A DNA stretch of 64,000 nt from JAABPW01 sp037132275 (GTDB taxonomy: Bacteria; Verrucomicrobiota; Kiritimatiellia; CAIKKV01; CAITUY01), in the NCBI GenBank assembly GCA_037132275.1, contig JBAXPK010000007.1, forward strand, positions 9,142-73,141. The letters run 5' to 3'. Both the position numbers and the translations under genes were made by a program. Of the stretch, positions 33,886 to 42,279 are shown in pieces (positions within the stretch are counted from its first letter, which is position 1; the number at the start of each line of letters is the position of its first letter). The notes below the pieces were generated by a model that saw nothing but the letters and a program-made list of their open reading frames with translations, was not told the DNA's origin and made no database searches.

Positions 33886-35541
33886 ATGAACCTTAAAGAA
33901 ATCTGGATGGAAATAGAGGCGGTTCCGCTGTCGTCGTCCATGCATGAGGTCTTTGACCTGTTTCGCCATCACCGGGATTGGCCATTTTTACCGGTGGTGG
34001 ATGAGGGCAGGCGGGTGGTCGGCGTGGTGAGGGAGCACGACATGAAGGGCCATGCCTACGCCCAGTTCGGGCGCGATCTTGTCAAGCGGCATTTGTTAGA
34101 TGAATTCCTTAAGCCTGCTCTGGTTCTGCCCGTGGGTATTACGGAGAAGGAGTTACTGGATGCCTCGGCGCGGAACCCCAATCCCGATGGCGTTGTCTTT
34201 ACTGAAGAGGGACGGTATCGGGCCGTGTTGCTGAACCGGGCCATCCTGTGCCTGTTTGAACAACAGCATCTCGAAACCGAGGTGAGGCTGGCCCAGGCCC
34301 AGAAAATGGAGGCCATCGGCACCCTGGCGGGCGGAATCGCCCATGACCTGAACAACATCCTCACTCCGATTCTAGGATATGCGGAACTCATGAGTCTGAT
34401 GCAACGGCAGGGCGAGTCCATTGACAAGGATGTGATTGACCAGATTACCGTGAGCGCTACCCGCGCACGGGAAATCGTAAAACAGATTCTCGCCTTTAGC
34501 CGCCACCAGAAGAGCGAACGCTGTCCCGTCAGCCTGAGCCGTTCCATCAAGGAAACGATTAGAATGATCAGTTCCTCGCTGCCGGCTACGATTGACATCG
34601 AGATCCGCCTGAATGTTGAGAATGACATTGTCCTGATGAATCCCGATGAGATGCACCGCGTCATTATGAACCTCTGTACCAACGCCTACCACGCCATGAG
34701 GGAGCGGGGCGGGCGGATGCAGATCACGCTCGACCACCACCAGGGCCCCGTGCTTGGATGGTCCACATATACCGAACTGCTTCTGGGCGACTATCTGCGG
34801 CTGTCTGTTGCCGACACCGGAGTCGGCATCGAGCCCGATCTTCTTCCCCGCATTTTCGAGCCGTTTTTTACGACCAAGAAGCAGGGGGAAGGCACCGGCC
34901 TGGGATTGCCCATTGTGCATGGCATTGTGTCGCGTTCCAAGGGGTTGATTTCCGTCGAGAGCCGGGTTGGCAAGGGCTCCACCTTCCATCTCTATTTCCC
35001 GGTTGTGGTGGATGACTCGCACGGCGTCGGGCGGCGGTCTCCCGAAATTAACGAAGGCGAACCCAGTGAGTTGTCCCCGGTCACCTCGAGAAACCGAGTC
35101 CTTTTTGTGGATGATGAATTTGCCGTCACCCGGCTGGCGAGCATGATTCTTCCGAAATACGGTATAGCGGTCGTGACAGAGAATGACAGCCGCAAAGCGT
35201 TGGCGACCTTTCGGGAGTGTGCCCACGACTTTGATCTGCTGGTGACCGATCAGACCATGCCGGGTCTCACGGGTGTTGATCTGGCGCGTGAAGCTCTCCT
35301 CATCCGGCCCGACCTGCCCGTGATTATGTGCACGGGTTACAGTGAAGCGGTGTCTCCTGAAGAGGCATGCGAGGCGGGTGTTTGCGAGTATGTGCTCAAA
35401 CCCCCGGACTTCCAGAAAATGGCCTCATCCATCCGCAGGCAGGTGTGTCTAAGCCAACGGCGTTCAGCCCTGAGCCAGTTCTCCGCCGGGAGGGGTGTTC
35501 CTGCGCCTCTTGCAGGCGTTGGAGGTCTGGATGAGAATTGA
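33886..35541 (+). CDS. Hybrid histidine kinase with N-terminal CBS-like sensor
   Basis: 551 aa. The N-terminal 125 residues look like a CBS pair ('PLSSSMHEVFDLFRHHRDWP', then 'VVGVVREHDMKGHA'). Next comes a HisKA domain with phospho-His153 (GGIAHDLNN), then a HATPase domain with N box, 'DTGVGIEPDLLPRIFEPFFT' and 'GTGLGLPIVHGIV'. The C-terminal receiver has Asp455 (LLVTDQTMPG). It has no membrane segment, so it senses a cytoplasmic signal, perhaps an adenine nucleotide through CBS. It sits inside the polysaccharide cluster and may set its expression. ATG 33886 follows GGGGG; the upstream GTG 33838 has no site. Confidence 0.85.
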   Translation: MNLKEIWMEIEAVPLSSSMHEVFDLFRHHRDWPFLPVVDEGRRVVGVVREHDMKGHAYAQFGRDLVKRHLLDEFLKPALVLPVGITEKELLDASARNPNPDGVVFTEEGRYRAVLLNRAILCLFEQQHLETEVRLAQAQKMEAIGTLAGGIAHDLNNILTPILGYAELMSLMQRQGESIDKDVIDQITVSATRAREIVKQILAFSRHQKSERCPVSLSRSIKETIRMISSSLPATIDIEIRLNVENDIVLMNPDEMHRVIMNLCTNAYHAMRERGGRMQITLDHHQGPVLGWSTYTELLLGDYLRLSVADTGVGIEPDLLPRIFEPFFTTKKQGEGTGLGLPIVHGIVSRSKGLISVESRVGKGSTFHLYFPVVVDDSHGVGRRSPEINEGEPSELSPVTSRNRVLFVDDEFAVTRLASMILPKYGIAVVTENDSRKALATFRECAHDFDLLVTDQTMPGLTGVDLAREALLIRPDLPVIMCTGYSEAVSPEEACEAGVCEYVLKPPDFQKMASSIRRQVCLSQRRSALSQFSAGRGVPAPLAGVGGLDEN

Positions 35542-36340
35542 GGACAAGAAGCGTCCCTTGCTGGAAAGAGTCGTTCACCGTCTTTACCGGTGGCTAATCG
35601 TGGCGCATATTCAGGACCCTGTGGTGAAGCAGAGACTGAAAATGTTGTGGTACGCACCGGGGTATTGGCCACTGTTACTGCTATGGTCCTTACCATTCCG
35701 TACCCGGTTGATGTTGCTGGTTCGGTTTTTGCGGATCGACTGGTGCGTGTTGCATGGGCACACTCCCTTCCAGTGCGCCGCCGTATGCCGGGCCTTGGCG
35801 GAACGGCCAGCTATTCCGGGCGAGGCGATGGTTGAGGCTGGTTGCTGGCAGGGAGGCAGTTCCGCGAAATGGAGTATCCTCTGCAAGACGCTCGGATACA
35901 CTCTTGCCGTCTATGATTCATTCGAGGGGGTGGAGGGCTCGAGGCCGCCTGAGGGCGAATATGATTTCTCAGGAGAGTATGCCGCAGACGAACACGTTTT
36001 CTGTGCAAACATTAGGAAATACGGAGAAGCCGAGGTGTGTCGAACCTACCGGGGCTGGTTCTCCGACACGATGGCGCCGGACAAAATTTCCTTCAAGGTG
36101 CGCACCGCCTATATTGACTGCGACACAGCCAAAGGGACGAAGGAGGCACTAGCCGGACTCGCTCCGGTTTTGACAGGGCGGGCCTCTGTTTTTTCACAGG
36201 ACTGCCATATCCCTTCGGTGTTGCGACTGCTCGTTGACCCCGCCACCTGGAGGGATTTGGGTTTGGCGGTGCCGATCATGACAAGGATTGATCGACGCCT
36301 GGTGCGTTTTGAAGTTGAAACGGGAATGCAGCCTTTGTGA
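35531..36340 (+). CDS. TylF/MycF-type O-methyltransferase-like protein
   Basis: 269 aa. The SAM-binding start is MVEAGCWQGGSSAKW, followed by LAVYDSFEGVEG and 'ISFKVRTAYIDCD', as in macrocin O-methyltransferase (TylF) relatives often found in sugar-modification loci. A basic N-terminal part contains a hydrophobic stretch (YWPLLLLWSLPFRTRLMLLV), perhaps membrane-attached. It may methylate a sugar hydroxyl of the polysaccharide. ATG 35531 has a GGAGG site and overlaps the kinase stop by 11 bases, which favours it over a start at 35495. Confidence 0.78.
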   Translation: MRIEDKKRPLLERVVHRLYRWLIVAHIQDPVVKQRLKMLWYAPGYWPLLLLWSLPFRTRLMLLVRFLRIDWCVLHGHTPFQCAAVCRALAERPAIPGEAMVEAGCWQGGSSAKWSILCKTLGYTLAVYDSFEGVEGSRPPEGEYDFSGEYAADEHVFCANIRKYGEAEVCRTYRGWFSDTMAPDKISFKVRTAYIDCDTAKGTKEALAGLAPVLTGRASVFSQDCHIPSVLRLLVDPATWRDLGLAVPIMTRIDRRLVRFEVETGMQPL

Positions 36341-36344
36341 CATC

Positions 36345-37469
36345 ATGACCCGTCCACGCATTCTTCACCTGATCCACCACCTGCGCATTGGCGGGGCCGA
36401 GACTCTGCTTGTGGAATTGCTGCCGCGTCTGGAGGAAGCAGGATTCGATGTTCACGTTGCCTGCCTTGACGACCGGGGGCCTCTTTTTGAGGAACTGCAA
36501 CGGCGGAGCATTCAGGCTCATTTCATCGGGCGAAAGCGCGGGCTCGACCCCGTTGCGGTCTGGCGGCTTGTGCGGCTGCTTCGAAACCTGCGCATCGACA
36601 TTCTCAACACCCATTCGTTCTCCGCCGGGCTGTGGGGGCGGATCGCCGCTATTTTGGCGCGCACTCCGCATATCGTAACCACCATTCATACGGTGGCGGG
36701 ATGGAGCCAGTCCCTGAAACAGCGGATCGGCAACCGGCTGCTCCAGCCGTTCACCGACCGGATTGTCGCGGTCAGCGAGAGTGTCCGACGCTCCCTCATC
36801 AGGCAAGGACTGCCGCGTGATGCGATCCAAGTCATCTATAACGGGATCCGCGTTGAAGGTTTCAGGCGCTCGACTTCTGTGGCAGTGGATCGGAAACGGC
36901 TCGGACTGCATCCGGAAGGTTGCCTGATTGGCATGATTGGCCGGTGCAGTCCTGAAAAGGGCGGATTTGACTGGGTGCAGATGATGGCGCACCTTGCCCG
37001 CAGGGATGCCAGGGTGCATGGGGTGCTGGTCGGAAACGGTCCCGAGCAGGCTTCCTGGCAAGCGTTGGCAACGGCATTGGGAGTTGCGGATCGAATACGG
37101 TTTGTCGGGATCAAAACCGATATAGCTCCGTGGTTGGCGATTATGGATGTGCTGGTCTGCCCCTCAATCCAGGAATCCTTCGGGATTGCCGCCCTTGAGG
37201 CGCAAGCGGCGGGCGTTCCGGTGGTGGCTACCCGCGTGGATGGTTTTTTGGAGGCGTTGCACGACGGCGAAGATGCCTTGCTGGTGGATCCGGGGAATGC
37301 CGCCGGCATGGCGGAAGCGGTTCAAAGTATGCTGGCATCAAATGACATGGCCAGTAAACTGACTGATGGTGGCCGGAAGAATGTCGCCAGGTTCGGCATT
37401 GATAAAACCGTACAACAATATGCCGCGCTTTATAAGAAACTTCTTGGCGCTCAGAACACGAAGTCATGA
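36345..37469 (+). CDS. Glycosyltransferase family 4-like
   Basis: 374 aa. N-terminal nucleotide-fold with HHLRIGGAETLLVELLPRL, a central 'IVAVSESVRRSLIRQGLP', and a C-terminal half with VCPSIQESFGIAALEAQAAG, the E-x7-E motif of GT4 retaining glycosyltransferases. It should transfer a sugar from a nucleotide donor to the growing lipid-linked oligosaccharide in the cytoplasm. The ATG at 36345 lies 4 bases after the methyltransferase stop. A longer start at 36288 would overlap that gene and lacks a site. Donor and acceptor are unknown. Confidence 0.92.
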   Translation: MTRPRILHLIHHLRIGGAETLLVELLPRLEEAGFDVHVACLDDRGPLFEELQRRSIQAHFIGRKRGLDPVAVWRLVRLLRNLRIDILNTHSFSAGLWGRIAAILARTPHIVTTIHTVAGWSQSLKQRIGNRLLQPFTDRIVAVSESVRRSLIRQGLPRDAIQVIYNGIRVEGFRRSTSVAVDRKRLGLHPEGCLIGMIGRCSPEKGGFDWVQMMAHLARRDARVHGVLVGNGPEQASWQALATALGVADRIRFVGIKTDIAPWLAIMDVLVCPSIQESFGIAALEAQAAGVPVVATRVDGFLEALHDGEDALLVDPGNAAGMAEAVQSMLASNDMASKLTDGGRKNVARFGIDKTVQQYAALYKKLLGAQNTKS

Positions 37470-39445
37470 AATATCTACTGATACTGGGGCTTGTGATCCT
37501 GGTCGCCCGCCCATGCGTTGGTGAGAATCTTATCCCTCATGGTGACTGGAGAACAGGAAGTGACCCCTCGCCATGGGTCGTCGCTCAGGGTGATGGCAAG
37601 GTGTTGGGTTTCGACAAAGGCAAGGACGGCAACCGCTGCCTCAAAATCGATTTGCCTCCGGGGCGGTCAATTCGCCTGGAAATCCCGACTATCACGGTTG
37701 ATCCCAAGAAGAAGTACAGGTTTCAGTATCAGTACAAGACAACCGCCAAACGGATTGTCTGGTCGACAATTGCGGTGGAGTACTTCAATCCCGGACGGAG
37801 CCTCGGGGCACAGTCGATGGCGTTTCTGGATAACCAGGCAGAGTGGAAGACGAAGGAGTACCTGCTGATCATTCCTGAAGGCACGACGACGTGCAAGGTT
37901 CGTCTGAAGATAACGGAGACCGGGGACTACTGGATAGACGGAGTTTCAATCTCTGAAATCAGCGGCAAGGAAGCCTCAAGACTATCCCTTGTCGGGAAGA
38001 TGAAAGCTATCCCCGTCAGGAAGGCCAGGCGACTTCCGGAAATCGCGCCCGAGGGCAAATATTCCGTCAGGCAAGTCAAGGACGTATGGTGGCTGTTTGA
38101 TCCCGAGGGTAAGGCGTTCTGGAATGTGAGCCTGTGGGGTGGCGGGCCCATCGGGGAGGACGGGGAATTGCCGCTTCGAAAGACCATCCAGTCCCGCTAT
38201 TATATGACCGGTAAGACTAACGAATACTACAATACCGTGTTTGACAACTTAACAGAGTGGGGCTTCAACTCGATGGGGGCGGGGGTGGAAATCGGGCCGA
38301 TGAACCGGGCTCTCCAGATGAGACAACTCAACAAGGCGGCCACCCTTCCCTATGTTGACACCCTGGTGTTGAGCATCAACCTGCCAGGTCGGGATGGGCA
38401 CCGGTTGTGGGAGATTGCAGAAGGCCTTTACGGGGTGGGGCGGGTCAAGGTGGAAGACCTGGCGATGGTGGACCGAAATTCAAAGCCGGTGCTGGGTACC
38501 GCAGTGCCCTTTCCCGATGTGTTCAGTGAGAAATTTAGAACTGCCTATGACCTGTATGTGAAGGAGTGGTTTGAAAAGAGGCGGGCAGGGGATTGTTTTG
38601 CGGTCTGCCTGGATAATGAACTGCCCTGGGCGGAACTGCCTCAAGCCATCTATTCGCCAGCCTGTCGCCGGGAATTCGCGGATTTTGCAAAGGCGAAATT
38701 CAAGGGCCGGATTGACGAGTACAACAAGCGCTATAATACGGGACTCAAGACTTTCGAGGAGCTTGACAACACGATGCCGCATCGATCCGGTGGCGTTGGC
38801 GACGAATTGATCTTTGAGTTTCTGAGGCGCTACATCCGTGAGTATTTTGCCTTTCAAATCGCCACGGTGCGGAAGTACAGGCCGGACTGTCTCATCATTG
38901 GCCAACGGCTCCCCTTCGCTGCGGCCATGGATGGCTTCGGCCGGACGAAAGCCATCTATGATTGGTGCATCGACTTGTTTTCCGTGTATGACATGATCGG
39001 TCTCAATGTCTATCCCCAGGGACAGGACCACTTTACGCGCGACCAGATGCGAACCGTCGAATACTTCCACAAGAAGACGGGCCGGCCTCTGGTCATTACG
39101 GAATGGTGTATTTGCTGCGAACAATCAGGAGTCCCCACCACGGTTGGTTGGCCGTTGTGGAGCACCGTTCCCACTTGGGAGGACAGGGGGAACGGATACA
39201 GGAACTGCCTGATCCAGTTGGCCAGTTTGCCCTACGTTGTTGGGGCACATTGGTTTTCTTCATACAACGGCTACACGTGGATAGAAGGGGTTCGCCAGCC
39301 CGCTTATAATCACGGTTTTTATCAGGACGATTACACGCCGAATCCCGTGTTTCTGAAAAAAGTTGTCGAGGCCAACAAGATGGTGACGCACATGGAGCGG
39401 AAGGCGGGTTTCTCCGTGGATGACATAAAGTACCTGAGGGAGTAG
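37466..39445 (+). CDS. Secreted glycoside hydrolase with N-terminal carbohydrate-binding module
   Basis: 659 aa. Signal peptide (LGLVILVARPCVG), a CBM4/9-like jelly-roll (about residues 20-165), then a TIM-barrel catalytic domain of clan GH-A type. Probable acid/base Glu385 is in CLDNELPW and probable nucleophile Glu546 in VITEW, spaced as in that clan. The barrel resembles agarase-like or GH5-like enzymes. It is encoded inside the exopolysaccharide cluster and overlaps the glycosyltransferase by ATGA. It may trim or release the cell's own polymer, or act as a matching depolymerase. Substrate unknown. The stop codon abuts the stop of the convergent methyltransferase with no gap. Confidence 0.86.
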   Translation: MKYLLILGLVILVARPCVGENLIPHGDWRTGSDPSPWVVAQGDGKVLGFDKGKDGNRCLKIDLPPGRSIRLEIPTITVDPKKKYRFQYQYKTTAKRIVWSTIAVEYFNPGRSLGAQSMAFLDNQAEWKTKEYLLIIPEGTTTCKVRLKITETGDYWIDGVSISEISGKEASRLSLVGKMKAIPVRKARRLPEIAPEGKYSVRQVKDVWWLFDPEGKAFWNVSLWGGGPIGEDGELPLRKTIQSRYYMTGKTNEYYNTVFDNLTEWGFNSMGAGVEIGPMNRALQMRQLNKAATLPYVDTLVLSINLPGRDGHRLWEIAEGLYGVGRVKVEDLAMVDRNSKPVLGTAVPFPDVFSEKFRTAYDLYVKEWFEKRRAGDCFAVCLDNELPWAELPQAIYSPACRREFADFAKAKFKGRIDEYNKRYNTGLKTFEELDNTMPHRSGGVGDELIFEFLRRYIREYFAFQIATVRKYRPDCLIIGQRLPFAAAMDGFGRTKAIYDWCIDLFSVYDMIGLNVYPQGQDHFTRDQMRTVEYFHKKTGRPLVITEWCICCEQSGVPTTVGWPLWSTVPTWEDRGNGYRNCLIQLASLPYVVGAHWFSSYNGYTWIEGVRQPAYNHGFYQDDYTPNPVFLKKVVEANKMVTHMERKAGFSVDDIKYLRE

Positions 39446-40309
39446 TCAGGTTGCCGGCTTCCCGCAGGAATGCCGCTTCCGATAAATCACATAGCGCATA
39501 TCGGAACAGGTCGTCCTGAAATGTTCGTGAATCTGCGCCGGGGAAGATAGTTCCTCGCATAAGAGGTAGTCTTCCTGCTTCACCAAATCACAGTTCTTTT
39601 CCAACGACTGCTGAATGCGATCCCATTCGATGTGATCGTGAGGGTAGACATGAATGTCGCCTTCCGCGTTCAATCCGAAAAGTCTTCTATTGATCAGGCG
39701 CCGCCACGCAATGATCGAAAATAGCTTAAGGGCCTTATTCCGCAGCCGCACTCCCGCAGGAACTCGCTGCAGGCGATGAAGTTGCGTCCGATATTCATAG
39801 TAAACAGGTGAATTCCCCAGCCAGAAAGAAGGGCATTTTTCGTGATCGATGAACAGCAAGCCGCCCGGTTTTGTTGTTCGAATCATTTCTTCAACGGCGC
39901 CGAGGTAGTCGGGAATATGATGCAGAACCGAGTAGGTGGCAACCATGTCAAACGTGTCGTTCTCGAAGCCCGCCAGATCGGTGCCGTTGAGGAGAAACGT
40001 TGTCAGCTTGCGGTTGTTTGGAAATTTCTCAGTCAATAGTTGGAGGCTTTTCTGTGACACATCGGCGGCGACGACATTTGCCCCGAGGCGAAGCAGGTGT
40101 GTCGTGAGGTTTCCCGTACCCGCTCCCAGGTCAAGAATCGTCCAGGGTTCCGCCGATATAGCCATTTGAGACAGGGATTCCCGCAAGACCGTGGCGAGGC
40201 GATGCTGTTCTGTCGGGTTGTAGATTTCATAGTGGATGCCATCGTAGTGAGCCGCACAGGCGTTATGCACCCGTTGGTTATGGAGAACAGCGGGGTCTTT
40301 TAAATTCAT
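39446..40309 (-). CDS. Class I SAM-dependent methyltransferase
   Basis: 287 aa. Motif I is ILDLGAGTGNLTTHLLRLGA, with the acidic end of strand 2 in VVAADVS, then 'FDMVATYSVLHHIPDYLGAV' and 'KPGGLLFIDHEKCP', a standard Rossmann methyltransferase of the UbiE/Methyltransf_11 kind. It probably modifies a sugar or lipid carrier in the polysaccharide pathway. It is last in the minus-strand half of the cluster and follows the glycosyltransferase at 40311 by one base, so the two are cotranscribed. The 3' end meets the plus-strand hydrolase with zero spacing. No substrate can be named. Confidence 0.9.
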   Translation of the reverse strand: MNLKDPAVLHNQRVHNACAAHYDGIHYEIYNPTEQHRLATVLRESLSQMAISAEPWTILDLGAGTGNLTTHLLRLGANVVAADVSQKSLQLLTEKFPNNRKLTTFLLNGTDLAGFENDTFDMVATYSVLHHIPDYLGAVEEMIRTTKPGGLLFIDHEKCPSFWLGNSPVYYEYRTQLHRLQRVPAGVRLRNKALKLFSIIAWRRLINRRLFGLNAEGDIHVYPHDHIEWDRIQQSLEKNCDLVKQEDYLLCEELSSPAQIHEHFRTTCSDMRYVIYRKRHSCGKPAT

Positions 40310-40310
40310 G

Positions 40311-41504
40311 TCATGTGTGAACGGTCATGTGCCGGTGGGTTTCGGGACTTGCCAGGGACGATTCAGGCCGGTGCGTTTGCCAGATCACGAAGTTCCTTTT
40401 CCGGAGGCAGTTGATGATGGCCGCAAGGGCGGCCAGATTTGCGGTAAAAAAATAGTGGGGCAGGCGAAACAAGGCGGGGCCGATATTGAGTCGATCCAGC
40501 ATGGCGCCAATGGCCGAGATCAGGATGAACGAGACTTGAAGCAGGAGCGTCATGCGGTAGAAGGGTTGATGCAGCAGAAACACGTTGGCAGTGAATGCGG
40601 TTAGCGCGAAGACAGGAACCATCCAGCGTAGCAGGCGATGACTGATAACCTGGAGGGCAAACCCGCCGATTCGGAACGGATTGAGAACATCGGGTGCGAT
40701 CCGAAGGCTGGTGAGGCAGCGGGTCATGATTCTGACTTTTCTGGCAAACTCATCCTTCAACTCGGGCAGGACGGCTTCGCGTGATATTGCGCAGGGCTCG
40801 AAGATGTGCCGTTTTTGGTGGTAGCACATGATGAGCAAGGGTTCCATGAAGTCGCTGATCATGGCGGGATCAAGAGGGATGTACAACGCCCGTCGGACGG
40901 CATAGATCGGCCCCGTGGCGCCCGTGCAGGATAACACACGGCTTTCCCATGTCTTAATGTAAGATTCCATGTCGCGATAGATTAACTCATGATGAGCCGT
41001 TGCCGATCCCCGTGGTGTGAAGTCCACCCGCCGACCTTCCACGCAACCGACATCCTCGCGAGAAAAATGCCAGATCAACCACTGCAGTGCAGTGGGTTCG
41101 TAAAGGGCGTTGGCATCGGAGAACACCAGGATGTCTCCCGTGGCCTGAGCGACGGCGATGTTCTGTGCCGCAGTCTTTCCCTGTTGCCGCCCTAGCCTGA
41201 TCAGGTGCACGCCCTGTGCCCGGAATCCGGCCACGATCTCATCCGTCCGATCCGTGGAGCCGTCAGAGACAACGATAATCTCCCGTTTCCCACGGGGATA
41301 GCCCAGGGAAAGCGCATTTTGGAGTTTCTCCTCAATGACATGTTCCTCGTTGAACGCCGCAATAATAATACTGACAGACGGCCAGCTATTAGTTGGGGGT
41401 GGCGTTGGCTCTCGGTTGAACTGTGACAGGAGCCAGATGATGAGGGGGTAGCCGACATACACATAGACGATGACGGCTACACTTGACCAGAATAGGAACG
41501 CCAT
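40311..41504 (-). CDS. Family 2 glycosyltransferase with membrane segments
   Basis: 397 aa. One N-terminal helix (FLFWSSVAVIVYVYVGYPLI), then the GT2 domain: SVSIIIAAFNEEHVI, VVSDGSTDRTDEIV, DILVFSDANALYEP (metal-binding DxD-like) and a later acceptor loop, and two or three C-terminal helices. This layout is typical of processive or large GT2 enzymes that extend polymers at the inner face of the membrane. The start lies one base from the end of the priming sugar transferase gene, so it works with it. The donor is unknown. Confidence 0.92.
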   Translation of the reverse strand: MAFLFWSSVAVIVYVYVGYPLIIWLLSQFNREPTPPPTNSWPSVSIIIAAFNEEHVIEEKLQNALSLGYPRGKREIIVVSDGSTDRTDEIVAGFRAQGVHLIRLGRQQGKTAAQNIAVAQATGDILVFSDANALYEPTALQWLIWHFSREDVGCVEGRRVDFTPRGSATAHHELIYRDMESYIKTWESRVLSCTGATGPIYAVRRALYIPLDPAMISDFMEPLLIMCYHQKRHIFEPCAISREAVLPELKDEFARKVRIMTRCLTSLRIAPDVLNPFRIGGFALQVISHRLLRWMVPVFALTAFTANVFLLHQPFYRMTLLLQVSFILISAIGAMLDRLNIGPALFRLPHYFFTANLAALAAIINCLRKRNFVIWQTHRPESSLASPETHRHMTVHT

Positions 41505-42215
41505 TTAGTAGGTAATCTCCTTGCCGCTGGCGATCACAAAAAACGTCGTCGTCAGAATCCAGAGGTCAAGCCATGTGCTTTGGTAACGGAGGTAATAGAG
41601 GTCGTACACCAGTCGTGCTGACATATCGGGCATGCCGCGGTTATGGATTTGCTGATACCCGGTGATGCCGGGCTTGACCAGCAGTCTGATGCGCTGTTCC
41701 ACATTGTAACGGTTCGCCAACGTCACCACCTCGGGACGCGGGCCGACGAGGCTCATTTCCCCCCGCAGGACATTCAGCAACTGGGGAAGCTCATCCAGGC
41801 CAAAGCGGCGGAGGAATCGGCCCAGGCGGGTCACGCGCGGGTCGTCCTTGAGTTTGTAGACCGGTTCCTCCAGGGCTTCGATGTTGATGTAATGTTTCAA
41901 CTGCTCTTCAGCGCCAACCACCATGGAGCGGAACTTGAACATGTTAAAGGGGCGGCCATTCAATCCGGCCCGTGCTTGCGTGAAGAAGACGGGTCCTCTG
42001 CTGGACGTCTTGATGGCCACGGCGATGAGCGCCCAAAGGGGCATGGTGATGATAATTCCCAGAAGGGCGAAGATGATATCCGTGCCTCGCTTGATGACTT
42101 CCTGTGTTTGAACACTCGTGTTTGTGATTCCACCAGGGGATGGAAGGGCCTCTTCCCATTCGGTGATCGAACCCGGTTCGCCAACCCATGCCGCCGTTCC
42201 GTAATGACCGTTCAT
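41505..42215 (-). CDS. Undecaprenyl-phosphate sugar phosphotransferase (priming enzyme)
   Basis: 236 aa. One hydrophobic segment (DIIFALLGIIITMPLWALIAVAIK), then FFTQARAGLNGRPFNMFKFRSM, DPRVTRLGRFLRRFGLDELP and LVGPRPE, the conserved blocks of the bacterial sugar transferase (PssY/WcaJ/WbaP C-terminal) family. It moves a sugar-1-phosphate from UDP-sugar to undecaprenyl phosphate, the first step of repeat-unit synthesis. Here it is a minimal catalytic form, with one reentrant helix and no N-terminal membrane domain. It is followed directly by the GT2 gene. A variable soluble lead of 35 residues precedes the hydrophobic part. Confidence 0.95.
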   Translation of the reverse strand: MNGHYGTAAWVGEPGSITEWEEALPSPGGITNTSVQTQEVIKRGTDIIFALLGIIITMPLWALIAVAIKTSSRGPVFFTQARAGLNGRPFNMFKFRSMVVGAEEQLKHYINIEALEEPVYKLKDDPRVTRLGRFLRRFGLDELPQLLNVLRGEMSLVGPRPEVVTLANRYNVEQRIRLLVKPGITGYQQIHNRGMPDMSARLVYDLYYLRYQSTWLDLWILTTTFFVIASGKEITY

Positions 42216-42279
42216 AATTGTGTCCCCCTGAAATTGGTTGAGTGAAGCAACTGAATGGCAACATCATCCCGAAAAACGG

